A DNA stretch of 64,000 nucleotides from Paenibacillus sp. LHD-38 (GTDB lineage Bacteria > Bacillota > Bacilli > Paenibacillales > Paenibacillaceae): positions 1 through 64,000 of the forward strand of contig NZ_JAVIFU010000036.1 in the NCBI RefSeq assembly GCF_031157315.1. Reading direction: 5' to 3'. The notes beneath the pieces were generated by a model. The model was not told the origin of the DNA, did no database searches, and was given only the letters and a program-made list of their open reading frames with translations. The stretch's first letter is position 1; every line of letters starts with the position of its first letter. The position numbers were made by a program, and so were the translations under genes. This document shows positions 51,053-60,338 of the stretch, piece after piece.

Positions 51053-52038
51053 AGAAGAAATCATGGATAGCTTATTCTCTCGCCGCGGCATGCGTTGCAA
51101 CTGCCGTCATTAGCGTATGCTTGGGCGACACGTACATCTCCCCCTTTCAAGTCTTTCAGAGCTTCGCGGGCAAGGGCTCTGACACGAATTCGATGATTAT
51201 TGAAATGCTGCGTCTGCCGCGCATTACGACAGCACTGCTGGTAGGCGCTTCATTAGCTGTGGCGGGCTCGATACTGCAAGGCATCGTTCGAAATCCGATG
51301 GCTTCTCCTGAAATGTTGGGCGTAACGGGAGGAGCCTCTGCGGCAGCGGTTGCCTTTCTGACCTTCGCGGCTGGAACGGTCAGCATTAGGTGGCTGCCTG
51401 TATCGGCACTTGCGGGAGCTGGCGCCGTATCGCTAGTCTTGTATTTATTCGCTTGGAAACGAGGCGTCACTTCGATGAGACTGATCTTGATAGGGGTCGG
51501 GATGTCGGCGCTAATGTCCGGAGCGACAACGATGATGATTGTATTTAATCCGAAAAATGATGCCGGTCAGGCCTATACATGGCTGACCGGCTCGGTCTAC
51601 GCTGCCAATTGGGAAAATGTTCTTCTGTTGCTGCCGTGGACGATTATTCTTATGCCGCTTACGATGCTCATGACGCGGCATGTCAATATCGCACAGCTCG
51701 GCGATGATATCGCAACGAGCAGCGGCAGCCGCGTACAGCTTAACCGGTTCATTTTGCTAATGATCAGCGTTGCGTTAGCCGGTTCAGCGGTTTCGGTGGG
51801 AGGCGGCATCGGCTTTGTCGGGCTGCTTGCTCCCCATATGGCACGCAAGCTGATTGGCGCTAATTTCAAGTGGGTGATGCCAGTTTCCGCTATGCTCGGA
51901 GCGATCATCGTTATGCTTGCCGATCTTATAGGACGGACCGCGTTTCTCCCGCTTGACGTACCAGCTGGCGTATTTACGGCGGCTATCGGGGCTCCCTTCT
52001 TTATTTATTTGCTATATGCAAGACGTAACGAAAGCTAA
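51049..52038 (+). CDS. FecCD-family iron-siderophore ABC permease, second subunit
   Basis: 329 residues with the same FecCD motifs (VGASLAVAGSILQGIVRNP and GFVGLLAPHMARKLIG). GTG at 51049 overlaps the previous stop (GTGA) and gives a normal-length protein. The open frame further upstream reads through the preceding gene and is not used. It forms the heterodimeric channel with the upstream permease. Confidence 0.9.
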   Translation: MKKKSWIAYSLAAACVATAVISVCLGDTYISPFQVFQSFAGKGSDTNSMIIEMLRLPRITTALLVGASLAVAGSILQGIVRNPMASPEMLGVTGGASAAAVAFLTFAAGTVSIRWLPVSALAGAGAVSLVLYLFAWKRGVTSMRLILIGVGMSALMSGATTMMIVFNPKNDAGQAYTWLTGSVYAANWENVLLLLPWTIILMPLTMLMTRHVNIAQLGDDIATSSGSRVQLNRFILLMISVALAGSAVSVGGGIGFVGLLAPHMARKLIGANFKWVMPVSAMLGAIIVMLADLIGRTAFLPLDVPAGVFTAAIGAPFFIYLLYARRNES

Positions 52039-52059
52039 AGCTGCAGGAGGTAGAAACGA

Positions 52060-52650
52060 TTGAATAACGTGGAGAGCAAGAATATAGGAACGTTAGCGGA
52101 TTTAATAAAAGAAAGACGGACGATCCGGTTATTTAAGGATGAGCCAGTTGAAAGGGAGAAAATCATAGAACTGCTGAACGTAGCGGTATGGGCGCCCAAT
52201 CACGGAAACAGACAGCCATGGCGCTTCATGCTGTTTATGGGCGATGGACGAACGGCATTCGCGGAAGCGATGGTTCAAACCTATTCAGCTGATGACCGCG
52301 AAAAATATGGGAAGCTAAAGTACGAATATTTAGCCAATGTGCCGGCTCATTTGGTTATTGTCCAGCTGGAGGATTCAAGATTTAAGGAGCGGGAGGAAGA
52401 TTACGCTGCCGTATGCTGCCTGATTCAAAATTTCCAACTGGCCGCTTGGGAGCAGGGACTGGGCGTTGTTTGGAAAACGAACAATTACAATAATAATCCG
52501 AAGTTTCGAGCAACGTTCGGCGTAATGCCCGGCGAAAAAATTGTAGGTGTCCTTCATGTCGGCTACGCCAAGGCGGTTCCGCCCGGAATAGTACGCACAC
52601 CTGCCGAAAAACTTTTAACCGTATTCGATACGAAGATCCTTTCCAAATAA
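52060..52650 (+). CDS. Nitroreductase-family flavoprotein
   Basis: 196 residues of the FMN-dependent nitroreductase family: IKERRTIRLFKDEPVEREKI near the N-terminus, AVWAPNHGNRQPWRF (the FMN-binding segment) and the C-terminal VGYAKAVPP. The start is TTG at 52060 after CAGGAGG. It is the last gene of the siderophore uptake operon, 21 bp after the permease, so it may reduce the ferric siderophore or a released flavin-linked iron (inference). In general such proteins reduce nitro groups, quinones or flavins. Confidence 0.85.
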   Translation: MNNVESKNIGTLADLIKERRTIRLFKDEPVEREKIIELLNVAVWAPNHGNRQPWRFMLFMGDGRTAFAEAMVQTYSADDREKYGKLKYEYLANVPAHLVIVQLEDSRFKEREEDYAAVCCLIQNFQLAAWEQGLGVVWKTNNYNNNPKFRATFGVMPGEKIVGVLHVGYAKAVPPGIVRTPAEKLLTVFDTKILSK

Positions 52651-52662
52651 TCCATTCCGATT

Positions 52663-52685
52663 TATAATGGTGATAATCATTATCA
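52663..52685 (+). promoter_or_regulatory. -10 box and Fur box of the AraC/binding-protein regulator gene
   Basis: TATAAT (52663-52668) with a 17-bp spacer from TTTCCA (52640-52645), immediately followed by TGATAATCATTATCA (52671-52685), a perfect 7-1-7 Fur palindrome. The regulator gene would be derepressed when iron is scarce. Confidence 0.8.
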
Positions 52686-52713
52686 ATTAGGATTATAAGA
52701 AGAAGGTGAATGT

Positions 52714-54303
52714 ATGCAGACGCAGAGGCTGAATGTCGGAGGACAGCTTCCGATATTACTGTTATCTTCTATCCGCATGCGCAAGATGCGGAAGCGGCAT
52801 GCCGTGCAAGTGATCGACAAGAATACTTTTGCACTATGCGCAGTTACGGCTGGCAGCGGCTTGCTGCATATAAACGAATGCTCGCTCCGGTTTCATCCGG
52901 GCGAGCTGTTTTTCTTTACGCCAGGAACTAAACTGGATACGGAGCTGCATTCGGAATCAGCCCAATATACGCTCCTGCTATTCCGCCAAATGACGGTTAG
53001 CCGAACGAAAGGGAAATGGGCGGCAGTCCCGTCGGATGCCGTGGTTTCCTTTATCCCTTCAGGCAAGCTTCGGGATGAGCAATCGGCAGAGTGTATGGGA
53101 CATGTCGCCCGCTTGTACGCGGATAGCCGATCTTCACGGACTCAACCTGCTGCGCTTCAGCTGCAGGCTCTCGGTCTATTGCATGCGCTTCTCGAAGCGG
53201 GGACAAGTCAGAAGATCGAGGAAGAGGCAAGCAGCGGGATGGATGAGAGCATTGCATACATGTACAAGCACTATGATAAGAAGCTGAACCTGGAAACGTT
53301 GTCTGCAATCGCGGGCTTGACGCCTACCTCGTACTCAAGAAGCTTTAAGCGCAGCCAATGCGTATCTCCAATCGAATTTTTGAATCAAATCCGAATCGAG
53401 CGTGCTAAGGAACAGCTTTCGCAGCCAGACAATACGGTTAAGAACGTCTCCGCTTTGGTCGGGTTCGGCAATGAATTTTATTTCAGCAGATTATTTAAGC
53501 GGTCTGTCGGAATAACTCCGACTCTGTTCATAAAGAGGAAGGAACTGTCTGTCGCCGTTGTTTCTAACTATCAGTATCATGAAAATCTGTATTCCCTTGG
53601 TGCAAGCTGCGTCTATGCGATGAATGGCTTCAAATATGTCGAGCAGACGGAGGAGTTTATCAAAAGCTTCATCAAAAAGCAGCTTCAGGAGCTGCGCCAA
53701 GCTTCACCGGATATTATTATCGTGGACCATAGGCATCAATTTCTGCAGGAGCAGCTATCAGCGATCGCGCCTACGGTATCAATGGAATTCACACTTGATT
53801 GGCGGAAGAACCACATCAGAATTGCTGAGCTCGTCGGGAGGGAAAGCGAAGCACGTCAAAACTTTGCTCATTTGGAAAATCAAGCGAAATTCGTCCGACA
53901 ATGGCTATCGGGCGCGATTGGCAATGAAAGCGTGGCGCTATTGAGGTTATTCAAGAGAAAGGTACGGGTTCAAGGCATGGTGAACCATCCTCTTAATGAA
54001 CTATTATATTCTGAGCTTGGATTAAAACCTGGAAGCTGCGTACCGTTAACCGAGCGCAACCATGAGTTCACGCTGACAAGCTTGCCGGTCATTGAAACCG
54101 ATAACTTACTTATTCACAATCATAACGTTATGCAGAAAGAAGAAAAGCTGGCCAGATTCCAGCAAACGAATGCTTGGAAAGCGATTAGTGCTGTCCCGCA
54201 TACAAAAACCTTGTTTATCCCCAATTGGATCGGCATGAGCTGGGCCCCGAACGGTAGGGAACGAATCATGAACGAGCTGCTGGACTGGAGCTCATCACGT
54301 TAG
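52714..54303 (+). CDS. Btr-like regulator: AraC domain fused to a siderophore-binding domain
   Basis: 529 residues. An N-terminal AraC sensor region, a helix-turn-helix pair (about 180-270: LSAIAGLTPTSYSRSFKRSQ, VSALVGFGNEFYFSRLFKRS), then a C-terminal FecB/FepB-type periplasmic-binding domain kept in the cytoplasm (about 280-525). This arrangement is that of B. subtilis Btr, which senses ferric bacillibactin and activates its uptake genes. Here the probable target is the operon at 48958-52650. A Fur box and -10 precede it. Confidence 0.88.
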   Translation: MQTQRLNVGGQLPILLLSSIRMRKMRKRHAVQVIDKNTFALCAVTAGSGLLHINECSLRFHPGELFFFTPGTKLDTELHSESAQYTLLLFRQMTVSRTKGKWAAVPSDAVVSFIPSGKLRDEQSAECMGHVARLYADSRSSRTQPAALQLQALGLLHALLEAGTSQKIEEEASSGMDESIAYMYKHYDKKLNLETLSAIAGLTPTSYSRSFKRSQCVSPIEFLNQIRIERAKEQLSQPDNTVKNVSALVGFGNEFYFSRLFKRSVGITPTLFIKRKELSVAVVSNYQYHENLYSLGASCVYAMNGFKYVEQTEEFIKSFIKKQLQELRQASPDIIIVDHRHQFLQEQLSAIAPTVSMEFTLDWRKNHIRIAELVGRESEARQNFAHLENQAKFVRQWLSGAIGNESVALLRLFKRKVRVQGMVNHPLNELLYSELGLKPGSCVPLTERNHEFTLTSLPVIETDNLLIHNHNVMQKEEKLARFQQTNAWKAISAVPHTKTLFIPNWIGMSWAPNGRERIMNELLDWSSSR

Positions 54304-54387
54304 CTTGCCCCAATGCAGTACCCTGTACAACTAATAGGCGGCGCCCCGCAGACGGCTCCTATTGATTCAATCAAGAAACATTGCGAA

Positions 54388-54417
54388 ATAAAAAAAAGAC
54401 CGATTTTTATATCGGTC
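54388..54417 (-). terminator. Terminator of the 69-residue orphan gene
   Basis: GACCGAT (54398-54404) and ATCGGTC (54411-54417) form a short stem. The A-run at 54388-54397 gives a T-run on the minus strand. It lies just after the minus-strand gene ending at 54433. Confidence 0.75.
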
Positions 54418-54432
54418 ATGTAGAAACGCTCT

Positions 54433-54642
54433 TTAGACGAAAAACGAATTTGCTGATCTGTGGATAATACTTCCGTCAGACATACGAACGGAATCATCGT
54501 TATATCCTGTAATGGTAGAAGCTGGTCTAATTTGCATACCGTTTTGCATGGCTTTGATTATAGCTTTCTCAGCAATCGCTACTTCAAAATCTTTGTTCGT
54601 AATTAATCTTTGACCTTCTTGAAGTTTAATTTTCTCTGGCAT
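54433..54642 (-). CDS. Small hypothetical protein (69 aa)
   Basis: A 69-residue protein beginning MPEKIKLQEGQRLITNKDFE and ending ANSFFV, with no recognised family. It is polar, lacks a signal peptide or membrane segment, and contains an aromatic-hydrophobic end. The GGAGGG ribosome site 9 nt upstream and a terminator downstream argue that it is a real gene. The mid-protein SIIHRSANS may be a beta-hairpin, but no function can be assigned. Confidence 0.6.
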   Translation of the reverse strand: MPEKIKLQEGQRLITNKDFEVAIAEKAIIKAMQNGMQIRPASTITGYNDDSVRMSDGSIIHRSANSFFV

Positions 54643-54845
54643 TTAAACATACCCTCCACGTTTTTATTTTTTTTTATTCTAAGGTCAAATAATACATTAA
54701 TATCTTCATACAAAGCAATGGTAGCGTATGTAATTGAAAAGCCGCGCTTCGATTTGTCACAATTATTACACAACTAATTTGAATTTTAACCAAATAATTC
54801 AAGTAATATAAGCGTGAAAGGGATTACATTGTTGGAGGGATTAAA

Positions 54846-55832
54846 ATGGTCCATTATTCAATTAACCCTGAAAGATCCACATTGCACGGCTCTTTTTCAC
54901 GCGATTTTGAACCTATATTAACTATTGATTCTGGGGATGTCGTTCGATACAGTACTCTTGACGCAGGATGGGGACTGGAACCATTTTTAGCTCCGGGGGT
55001 ACGTAAAAGGTTCGAACCAAGGGAACGCCCTCGCGATGGTGGTCACGCTCTTTGTGGACCAATCGCAATTCGAGGAGCTGAGCCTGGTACTGTGCTTGAA
55101 ATAAAAATTAATGAAATTCATCCTGGTTCATGGGGATGGAATAGTGCAGGTGGATTCCCGAGTCCTATAAATAAAAGCTTAGGTATTGCAGATGGTGAGG
55201 AATTTCATCTTAACTGGAAGTTAGACGCAACATCCATGATCGGAATAAGCGATAAGGGACACAAGGTATCATTACGTCCCTTTATGGGAGTAATGGGGAT
55301 GCCTCCTGATGAACCTGGAATTCATTCAACATTCCCACCTCGCTCATGTGGCGGAAATATCGATTGCAAAGAATTGACCGCAGGAAGCACCTTATATCTT
55401 CCAGTCCCTGTATCAGGGGGGTTATTTTCAGTTGGTGATGGACATGCCATACAAGGTGATGGAGAAGTCGGAAGTCCTGCCTTGGAGTGCCCGATGGAAT
55501 TGTTGGACCTTACTTTCTCTGTTCGAAAAGATATTTCTTTAACTATGCCACGAGCAAAAACTCTTACGGCGTGGCTAACTATGGGCTTTCATGAAGATTT
55601 AAACGAAGCAACCATTATCGCTCTTGTAGGCATGTTAGACCTTATGAAAGAAATTTTTGGATTTGAACGTAAAGAAGCTCTAGCTTTAGCTAGTCTAGTC
55701 GTTGATTTAAGGATTACACAGATAGTTAATGGAGTTCGAGGTGTACATGCTGTACTTCCACATGGTGCGATCGAACACCTCTATTGCTTGAACGAATTAT
55801 CAATTGGGAGCGAGAGTTTGCCTGTGAAGTAG
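54846..55832 (+). CDS. Acetamidase/formamidase family protein
   Basis: 328 residues of the FmdA/AmdA amidohydrolase family, which hydrolyses short aliphatic amides to ammonia and carboxylate with a zinc-type site. Recognisable segments are DAGWGLEPF, GHALCGPIAIRGAEPGT, HSTFPPRSCGGNIDCKEL and VGDGHAIQGDGEV with the metal-binding Asp and His. The length is typical for the Bacillus subgroup. TTGGAGGGAT precedes ATG at 54846. It stands alone. Lower GC than the surroundings fits a separately acquired gene. Confidence 0.85.
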   Translation: MVHYSINPERSTLHGSFSRDFEPILTIDSGDVVRYSTLDAGWGLEPFLAPGVRKRFEPRERPRDGGHALCGPIAIRGAEPGTVLEIKINEIHPGSWGWNSAGGFPSPINKSLGIADGEEFHLNWKLDATSMIGISDKGHKVSLRPFMGVMGMPPDEPGIHSTFPPRSCGGNIDCKELTAGSTLYLPVPVSGGLFSVGDGHAIQGDGEVGSPALECPMELLDLTFSVRKDISLTMPRAKTLTAWLTMGFHEDLNEATIIALVGMLDLMKEIFGFERKEALALASLVVDLRITQIVNGVRGVHAVLPHGAIEHLYCLNELSIGSESLPVK

Positions 55833-55930
55833 AGTATGCTCCCTTTCTTTATTTTGCTAACATGCTGTTTAATGCAGGATGATATCATTTACTAAGCCCA
55901 AGGTAATCCAAACTGTGATACGTTTGAAGT

Positions 55931-55955
55931 AGCTCCCCGGTAAATGTTATCGGGG
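55931..55955. terminator. Hairpin between convergent genes
   Basis: CTCCCCG (55931-55937) and CGGGGAG (55949-55955) pair across an 11-nt loop. There is no T-run, so termination is uncertain. Confidence 0.4.
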
Positions 55956-55994
55956 AGACAGTCTGATGTCGTGGGATTTCTAGTGATTGTTCAA

Positions 55995-57344
55995 TTACTG
56001 TAAAACCGCAGGTAATTTCACGCCTATCAGCTTGCCGGGCGTCTGTATGATGAGGAATCCATCTTCTTTAAGCAGATTATCATATTGACGCGCGCCCGTT
56101 TTCACCCGGAACAGCGGTTTGCCTGAATCAAAATCGATCGCGTGAAGGATGCCATCGGTTTGGGCAAGATAGACACCTTTTCCATAGATTACAGTCTTTG
56201 CGGACGGGTTATCCCCAGTCCAGCTCATTTGTTGTCCGTTTACCTTTTTTATACTGGAGAGCGAACCATTCTGCCAGTTTCCGAACAAAATGCGACCGCG
56301 ATGAACTTGATTAAGAGGGTGTGAATCCCTATCATAGGTGGGCTCACTGTAAGTCTGCATAGGTTTGCCATCCGGTTTATAATTTTTAAAATCATACCTC
56401 GCTATAATACCATTCTGATGGATATAAAAATCATTTCCATCCAAGTAGGTTGGTACATTGGCAATATATTCATCGCCCGAAACCACATTTACATTCCATC
56501 GATAAACACGACTGCCTTTTACTTCACCCGTTTTCACATTGATGACGGAAACCGTAATGCTGCGATCAGGATTTTCAACTATCTGTTGATTATTATGTTT
56601 AATAGAGTACGCCAGCCCGCCTTCGATCTTGAACGGGACGTCTTGGTTGGTCTTGCCCCAAAGCTTCTTTCCCGTTTTCTTATCGATGGCATTAAGTTGA
56701 CTAGTGGTTTGTGTTTCTTCATGCATTGTGATGGTGCGTAATACGATATCTCCTGCGTCCATGATTCCCGAACCGGTGTAATAAGTTGCTTGGGGATCGG
56801 TGTTTACCCAAAGCTGCTTTCCTGTCTTCAAATGGACTGCAATGGTATAATTGTCTATCAGGGCATACAACGTGTCCCCGAAAACTTCGATGGCGTTTGG
56901 TTTTTCAATCCTGACGCTCGACTGCCACAGCTTCTTCCCGCTTGAAGCAGAAAGGGAAAAGAGGCTCCCGTCACTTAAAGCTCCGTAAATATTTCCCTCC
57001 TGATAGACGAACATGGACTGTACATCATCTTCAAAAGTCCAAATGGTTTTGCCTGTTTGAGCGTTCAAAGCGATTAATCTTTTATCTCTTAACGTGAAAA
57101 CCTTGCCCTCACCCGTCACTGTAAAGTTAGAAGTAAGATAGTCTTCCCAATTATCGACTTTTGCGGACCAAGCAGGCTGGACAATCGGTGTCTGAATCCC
57201 TGGGTTTCCTATACCGAAGGATATAACAGGATTCTCGGCATACACTTGGCTCATTCCAATATTGTCCGCTGTCTGTCCTATGTGGATGGCAATGAGCAAA
57301 GCAGAAGCTGTAAGTATTGTTCGAAACATCAATTTTCTTTGCAT
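55995..57344 (-). CDS. Secreted PQQ-type beta-propeller repeat protein
   Basis: 449 residues. A signal peptide (about 1-36, to VYAEN) is followed by repeated blades of the pyrroloquinoline-quinone-binding-like pattern: LNAQTGKTIWTFEDD, LSASSGKKLWQSSV, VHLKTGKQLWVNT, IDKKTGKKLWGKT and IDFDSGKPLFRVKT. No catalytic site can be seen. Such proteins act outside the cell as scaffolds or in unknown enzymes. I prefer ATG at 57344, which has GGAGG 7 nt upstream, over the ATG at 57368. Confidence 0.8.
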   Translation of the reverse strand: MQRKLMFRTILTASALLIAIHIGQTADNIGMSQVYAENPVISFGIGNPGIQTPIVQPAWSAKVDNWEDYLTSNFTVTGEGKVFTLRDKRLIALNAQTGKTIWTFEDDVQSMFVYQEGNIYGALSDGSLFSLSASSGKKLWQSSVRIEKPNAIEVFGDTLYALIDNYTIAVHLKTGKQLWVNTDPQATYYTGSGIMDAGDIVLRTITMHEETQTTSQLNAIDKKTGKKLWGKTNQDVPFKIEGGLAYSIKHNNQQIVENPDRSITVSVINVKTGEVKGSRVYRWNVNVVSGDEYIANVPTYLDGNDFYIHQNGIIARYDFKNYKPDGKPMQTYSEPTYDRDSHPLNQVHRGRILFGNWQNGSLSSIKKVNGQQMSWTGDNPSAKTVIYGKGVYLAQTDGILHAIDFDSGKPLFRVKTGARQYDNLLKEDGFLIIQTPGKLIGVKLPAVLQ

Positions 57345-57592
57345 GGATGATCCTCCACTAATTTCCATATATTCACTTTACCACTTTATAAACGTATTGT
57401 TTCAGAAAATGTTGCCACGGTTCATACGTCCAGTGTTTTGGTTCAAAAATGTTTAATAGAGATGTTCCATCAACCCGTTTATGTTTTTGACTGAACAAGG
57501 AATGGAAAATACTTGAACAACTCGGTGAAAAGTATAATATGGATATGAAGCTATATTTAAATAGATTTAATAGTTTGACCCTGAAAGGCTGC

Positions 57593-57656
57593 CTGCGTAC
57601 ACTAGCCTACTAAAGTAAGGTTAGTGGAGAATGAAGAACATAGGCTCTGCACGCAG
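57593..57656 (+). ncRNA. Structured leader RNA candidate upstream of the GMC gene
   Basis: CTGCGT (57593-57598) can pair with ACGCAG (57651-57656), enclosing a nine-pair hairpin, CACTAGCCT (57600-57608) with AGGTTAGTG (57618-57626, one G-U pair). The structure sits about 45 nt before the leader ORF. It does not match a riboswitch I know. Confidence 0.35.
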
Positions 57657-57701
57657 AATGCTGGTTCGGTACCGATTGGACTAATAATAGGAGGGGCGTT
57701 C

Positions 57702-57758
57702 ATGAAGATGAGTCGATATGATGCTGCTGGATGTCATTGGGGGGTTGAAGTTAGATGA
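57702..57758 (+). CDS. 18-codon leader ORF overlapping the GMC oxidoreductase start
   Basis: ATG at 57702 has a strong ribosome site GGAGGGG, then 18 codons beginning MKMSRYDAAGC, ending in TGA at 57756-57758. Its stop overlaps the ATG of the oxidoreductase (ATGA), a classic coupling arrangement. The peptide has no family likeness. It may set expression of the next gene by coupling, or be the residue of a longer gene lost by deletion. Confidence 0.5.
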   Translation: MKMSRYDAAGCHWGVEVR

Positions 57759-59884
57759 GTTTTGGTGATCAGAAGTATTTTTCGAGCGAGGTCCCTCTGA
57801 TTTTGGAAGCGGTTGCAGATCGGTTGATTCCTGAAGATGCATGGCAGTCGGCGACCGATGGAGGAGTCCTGACATACCTAAAACGCAGCGCCACCCAGGA
57901 TATCGCTACCTGGACGGATGTGATAGAACCTGGACTTCGTGCATTGGATGCAGAAGCATTAGCTCTCTACGGCCAACCATTCTCCGAACTGTCGGCTCAT
58001 GAGAAAGATAGGTTGCTGCACGACGTCGAGCATGATTCTTTTCGGGAGTGGCCTGTTTCGTCTAAACGCTTCTTTGATACTTTATTGTGTCTGGTCATCG
58101 AAGGTTACTATGGAAGTCCTGAGGCGGGCGGGAATAGTAAAGGCATGTCATGGGACATGATCGGATTTCGTCCGGGCCCCGTATCCGAAAGCCATGCGCC
58201 AGTCCAAGAAACCGATTTACCGCAAAGGCCCTTCGATCAACTTCGAGACCAGTATGATGTTATTATCGTAGGAGCTGGGGCTGGCGGATCTGTAGCGGCG
58301 GCTGTATTGGCTGAATCTGGACTTCATGTTCTCGTTGTTGAACGCGGAAGTTGGCTTCGATACAGTCAGGTAGGCAGCGATCATTTGCGTAACCATCGTT
58401 TTAGCAAGTATGGCCATAACACGGGACCAGAATTGGAAGGGAACCCTCGGACGATTCTATCGGCGGGCGGAGATGAGCGGATCACCGCGCCTTTTGAAGG
58501 CGACTATCATAATAACGCAATGACGTTGGGAGGAGGAACAAGGATCTACGGAGCGCAGGCATGGCGATTTCATCCGGATGACTTCCGTATGGCGAGTCGC
58601 TATGGGATACCAGACGGAAGTTCGCTAAGTGATTGGCCGATTCGCTACGAGGAACTCGAACCATATTACGTGCGGGCCGAGTGGGAAGTCGGCGTCTCCG
58701 GTGATGGGAATGCCCATCCTGGACGCGGGAAACGACAGCGCTCTTATCCAATGCCACCGCTGTCGCGTACACTGGAAGCAGAACGCCTGGCTCGGGCGGC
58801 AGAGAAGTTGGGATGGGAAGTGGGGCCGGTGCCTCTCCTCATCAACTCTATCGATCGGGACGGTCGGCCGGCTTGTGGACGGTGCGGACAGTGCGTCGGA
58901 TTTGCATGCCCGACCAACAGTAAGAATGGCGGACACAATACGATGTTAGTGAGGGCCATCGCTACCGGTAACTGCGATCTGATCTGCGATACCACGGTGG
59001 AGCGCATCGATACAGAGGGAGGAAAGCATGCCACTGGGGTTCGTCTTGTGCAATTGGAGGGCTCTATCCAGCGACGGCAAGTGCGGGCGGGGCATGTTGT
59101 AGTTGCGGCTGGAGCCATCGAAAGCGCACGCCTCTTTCTCAACTCCACAAGTGATTCGGAACCGAATGGAATAGGCAATCGGAACGGACAAGTAGGAAGA
59201 AACCTTCAAGGCCATGTCTATTCTGGTGCTTACGGTCTCTTTGATGAACAGGTTCAAGATGGTCTTGGTCCGGGGGTGAGTATTGCCACCTTCCGCTTTG
59301 ACCATAGTAACGAAGGCGGAATTATCGGAGGAGGGTTGCTTGCTAACGAGTTCACTCGTTTGCCGCTCAGTCACTGGTATCGAGCGCTTGCGCCGGACGC
59401 GGCGCGATGGGGGAGCGCAGGCAAGGAAACGATGCGCGAGAGTTACTTGCGAACCAGCCAAATCCAGGGACCGATCCAAGAGATCCCGAGCGCCGAATCC
59501 AGAGTGCGGCTATCGAAGGCGGTCAAAGATCGCTTTGGCATGCCCGTAGCTCAACTCTCCGGAAGTGTCCATCCCGAGTCTCTTCGAGCTTCAGCCATGC
59601 TGGGTGAGCAAGCAGAGAAGTGGCTCTGGGCTGCAGGAGCACGTGAGGTATGGCGAACTCAGCCAGGTGGCGGTCTTAGTGCCGGGCAGCATCAGGCGGG
59701 TACACTGCGCATGGGAAATGACCCTTCGACATCCGTCACTGATCCCTTAGGTCGCGTACATGGATACGACAATCTCTGGGTGAGCGACGGCTCTGTGCAC
59801 GTGACCAATGGCGGAGTTAACCCGGTGTTGACGATTCTTGCCTTGGCTTTCCGCACCGCAGACAACCTGGTGAAACAAGGGTAG
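57755..59884 (+). CDS. GMC oxidoreductase fused to a gluconate-dehydrogenase subunit 3-like domain
   Basis: 709 residues. The first 150 or so (VPLILEAVADRLIPEDAW through the KGMSWDMIGF segment) resemble the small subunit 3 of gluconate 2-dehydrogenase type enzymes. The rest is an FAD-dependent GMC oxidoreductase: DVIIVGAGAGGSVAAAVLAE (about 168-187), a Cys cluster CGRCGQCVGFAC, a C-terminal HQAGTLRMG and VHVTNGGVNPVLTI with the catalytic His and Asn. In many bacteria the two parts are separate genes; here they are one polypeptide. Expected reaction: oxidation of a sugar or sugar acid. Start ATG at 57755 has GGGGGG and overlaps the leader ORF. Confidence 0.88.
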   Translation: MSFGDQKYFSSEVPLILEAVADRLIPEDAWQSATDGGVLTYLKRSATQDIATWTDVIEPGLRALDAEALALYGQPFSELSAHEKDRLLHDVEHDSFREWPVSSKRFFDTLLCLVIEGYYGSPEAGGNSKGMSWDMIGFRPGPVSESHAPVQETDLPQRPFDQLRDQYDVIIVGAGAGGSVAAAVLAESGLHVLVVERGSWLRYSQVGSDHLRNHRFSKYGHNTGPELEGNPRTILSAGGDERITAPFEGDYHNNAMTLGGGTRIYGAQAWRFHPDDFRMASRYGIPDGSSLSDWPIRYEELEPYYVRAEWEVGVSGDGNAHPGRGKRQRSYPMPPLSRTLEAERLARAAEKLGWEVGPVPLLINSIDRDGRPACGRCGQCVGFACPTNSKNGGHNTMLVRAIATGNCDLICDTTVERIDTEGGKHATGVRLVQLEGSIQRRQVRAGHVVVAAGAIESARLFLNSTSDSEPNGIGNRNGQVGRNLQGHVYSGAYGLFDEQVQDGLGPGVSIATFRFDHSNEGGIIGGGLLANEFTRLPLSHWYRALAPDAARWGSAGKETMRESYLRTSQIQGPIQEIPSAESRVRLSKAVKDRFGMPVAQLSGSVHPESLRASAMLGEQAEKWLWAAGAREVWRTQPGGGLSAGQHQAGTLRMGNDPSTSVTDPLGRVHGYDNLWVSDGSVHVTNGGVNPVLTILALAFRTADNLVKQG

Positions 59885-59992
59885 CGAAATGATGGGGAAG
59901 CATAGTATCAAAAAAATGAACCATTAAATAGTCGGCCAAAACCTCTAATGGTCATCGCGCTGTCGGGGAACGATTGTTCAATAAAGCTACGG

Positions 59993-60021
59993 AGGCAGCC
60001 GATCACAATGATCGGCTGCCT
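59993..60021 (+). terminator. Terminator after the GMC oxidoreductase gene
   Basis: A perfect 13-bp inverted repeat, AGGCAGCCGATCA (59993-60005) with TGATCGGCTGCCT (60009-60021), followed by TTTTCC. Confidence 0.85.
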
Positions 60022-60025
60022 TTTC

Positions 60026-60338
60026 CACGCCAACGGGCAGTAAATGTGGAATTTGAAGTTTAGTCGAAAAAGATAAAATATATTAGGTAAATACGGGGAA
60101 TCAAAAATCGAATAATTGATTCAGATTGGATCTTTATCATGCCTATTTTAAGTATCAATATATTTAATTACGATAGTTAGTTTATGTTGAACCTAACGGG
60201 TAACATTTTCAAATGATTAAGCATCACGGCCTCAGCGGCAATGGTGCTTTTTTTTGTATACAGAGGGGAGAATAGGTAAAGTGCTGTTGGATAGAATAAC
60301 ACTAACTTTGTTCTACTCTGACTCCACGAGGTGCCCGA
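60026..60338. other. AT-rich intergenic region with a possible second terminator
   Basis: No gene is seen. Near 60220-60256 an imperfect hairpin (AGCATCACGGCC against GGCAATGGTGCT) precedes a run of eight T residues. It may be an attenuator before the transporter operon or a leftover terminator. Confidence 0.4.

Noticed and set aside
54755..54780. Second TGTCACA, a possible further ECF41 promoter
   Set aside because: No CGTC follows at 16 nt, so the -10 part is missing.
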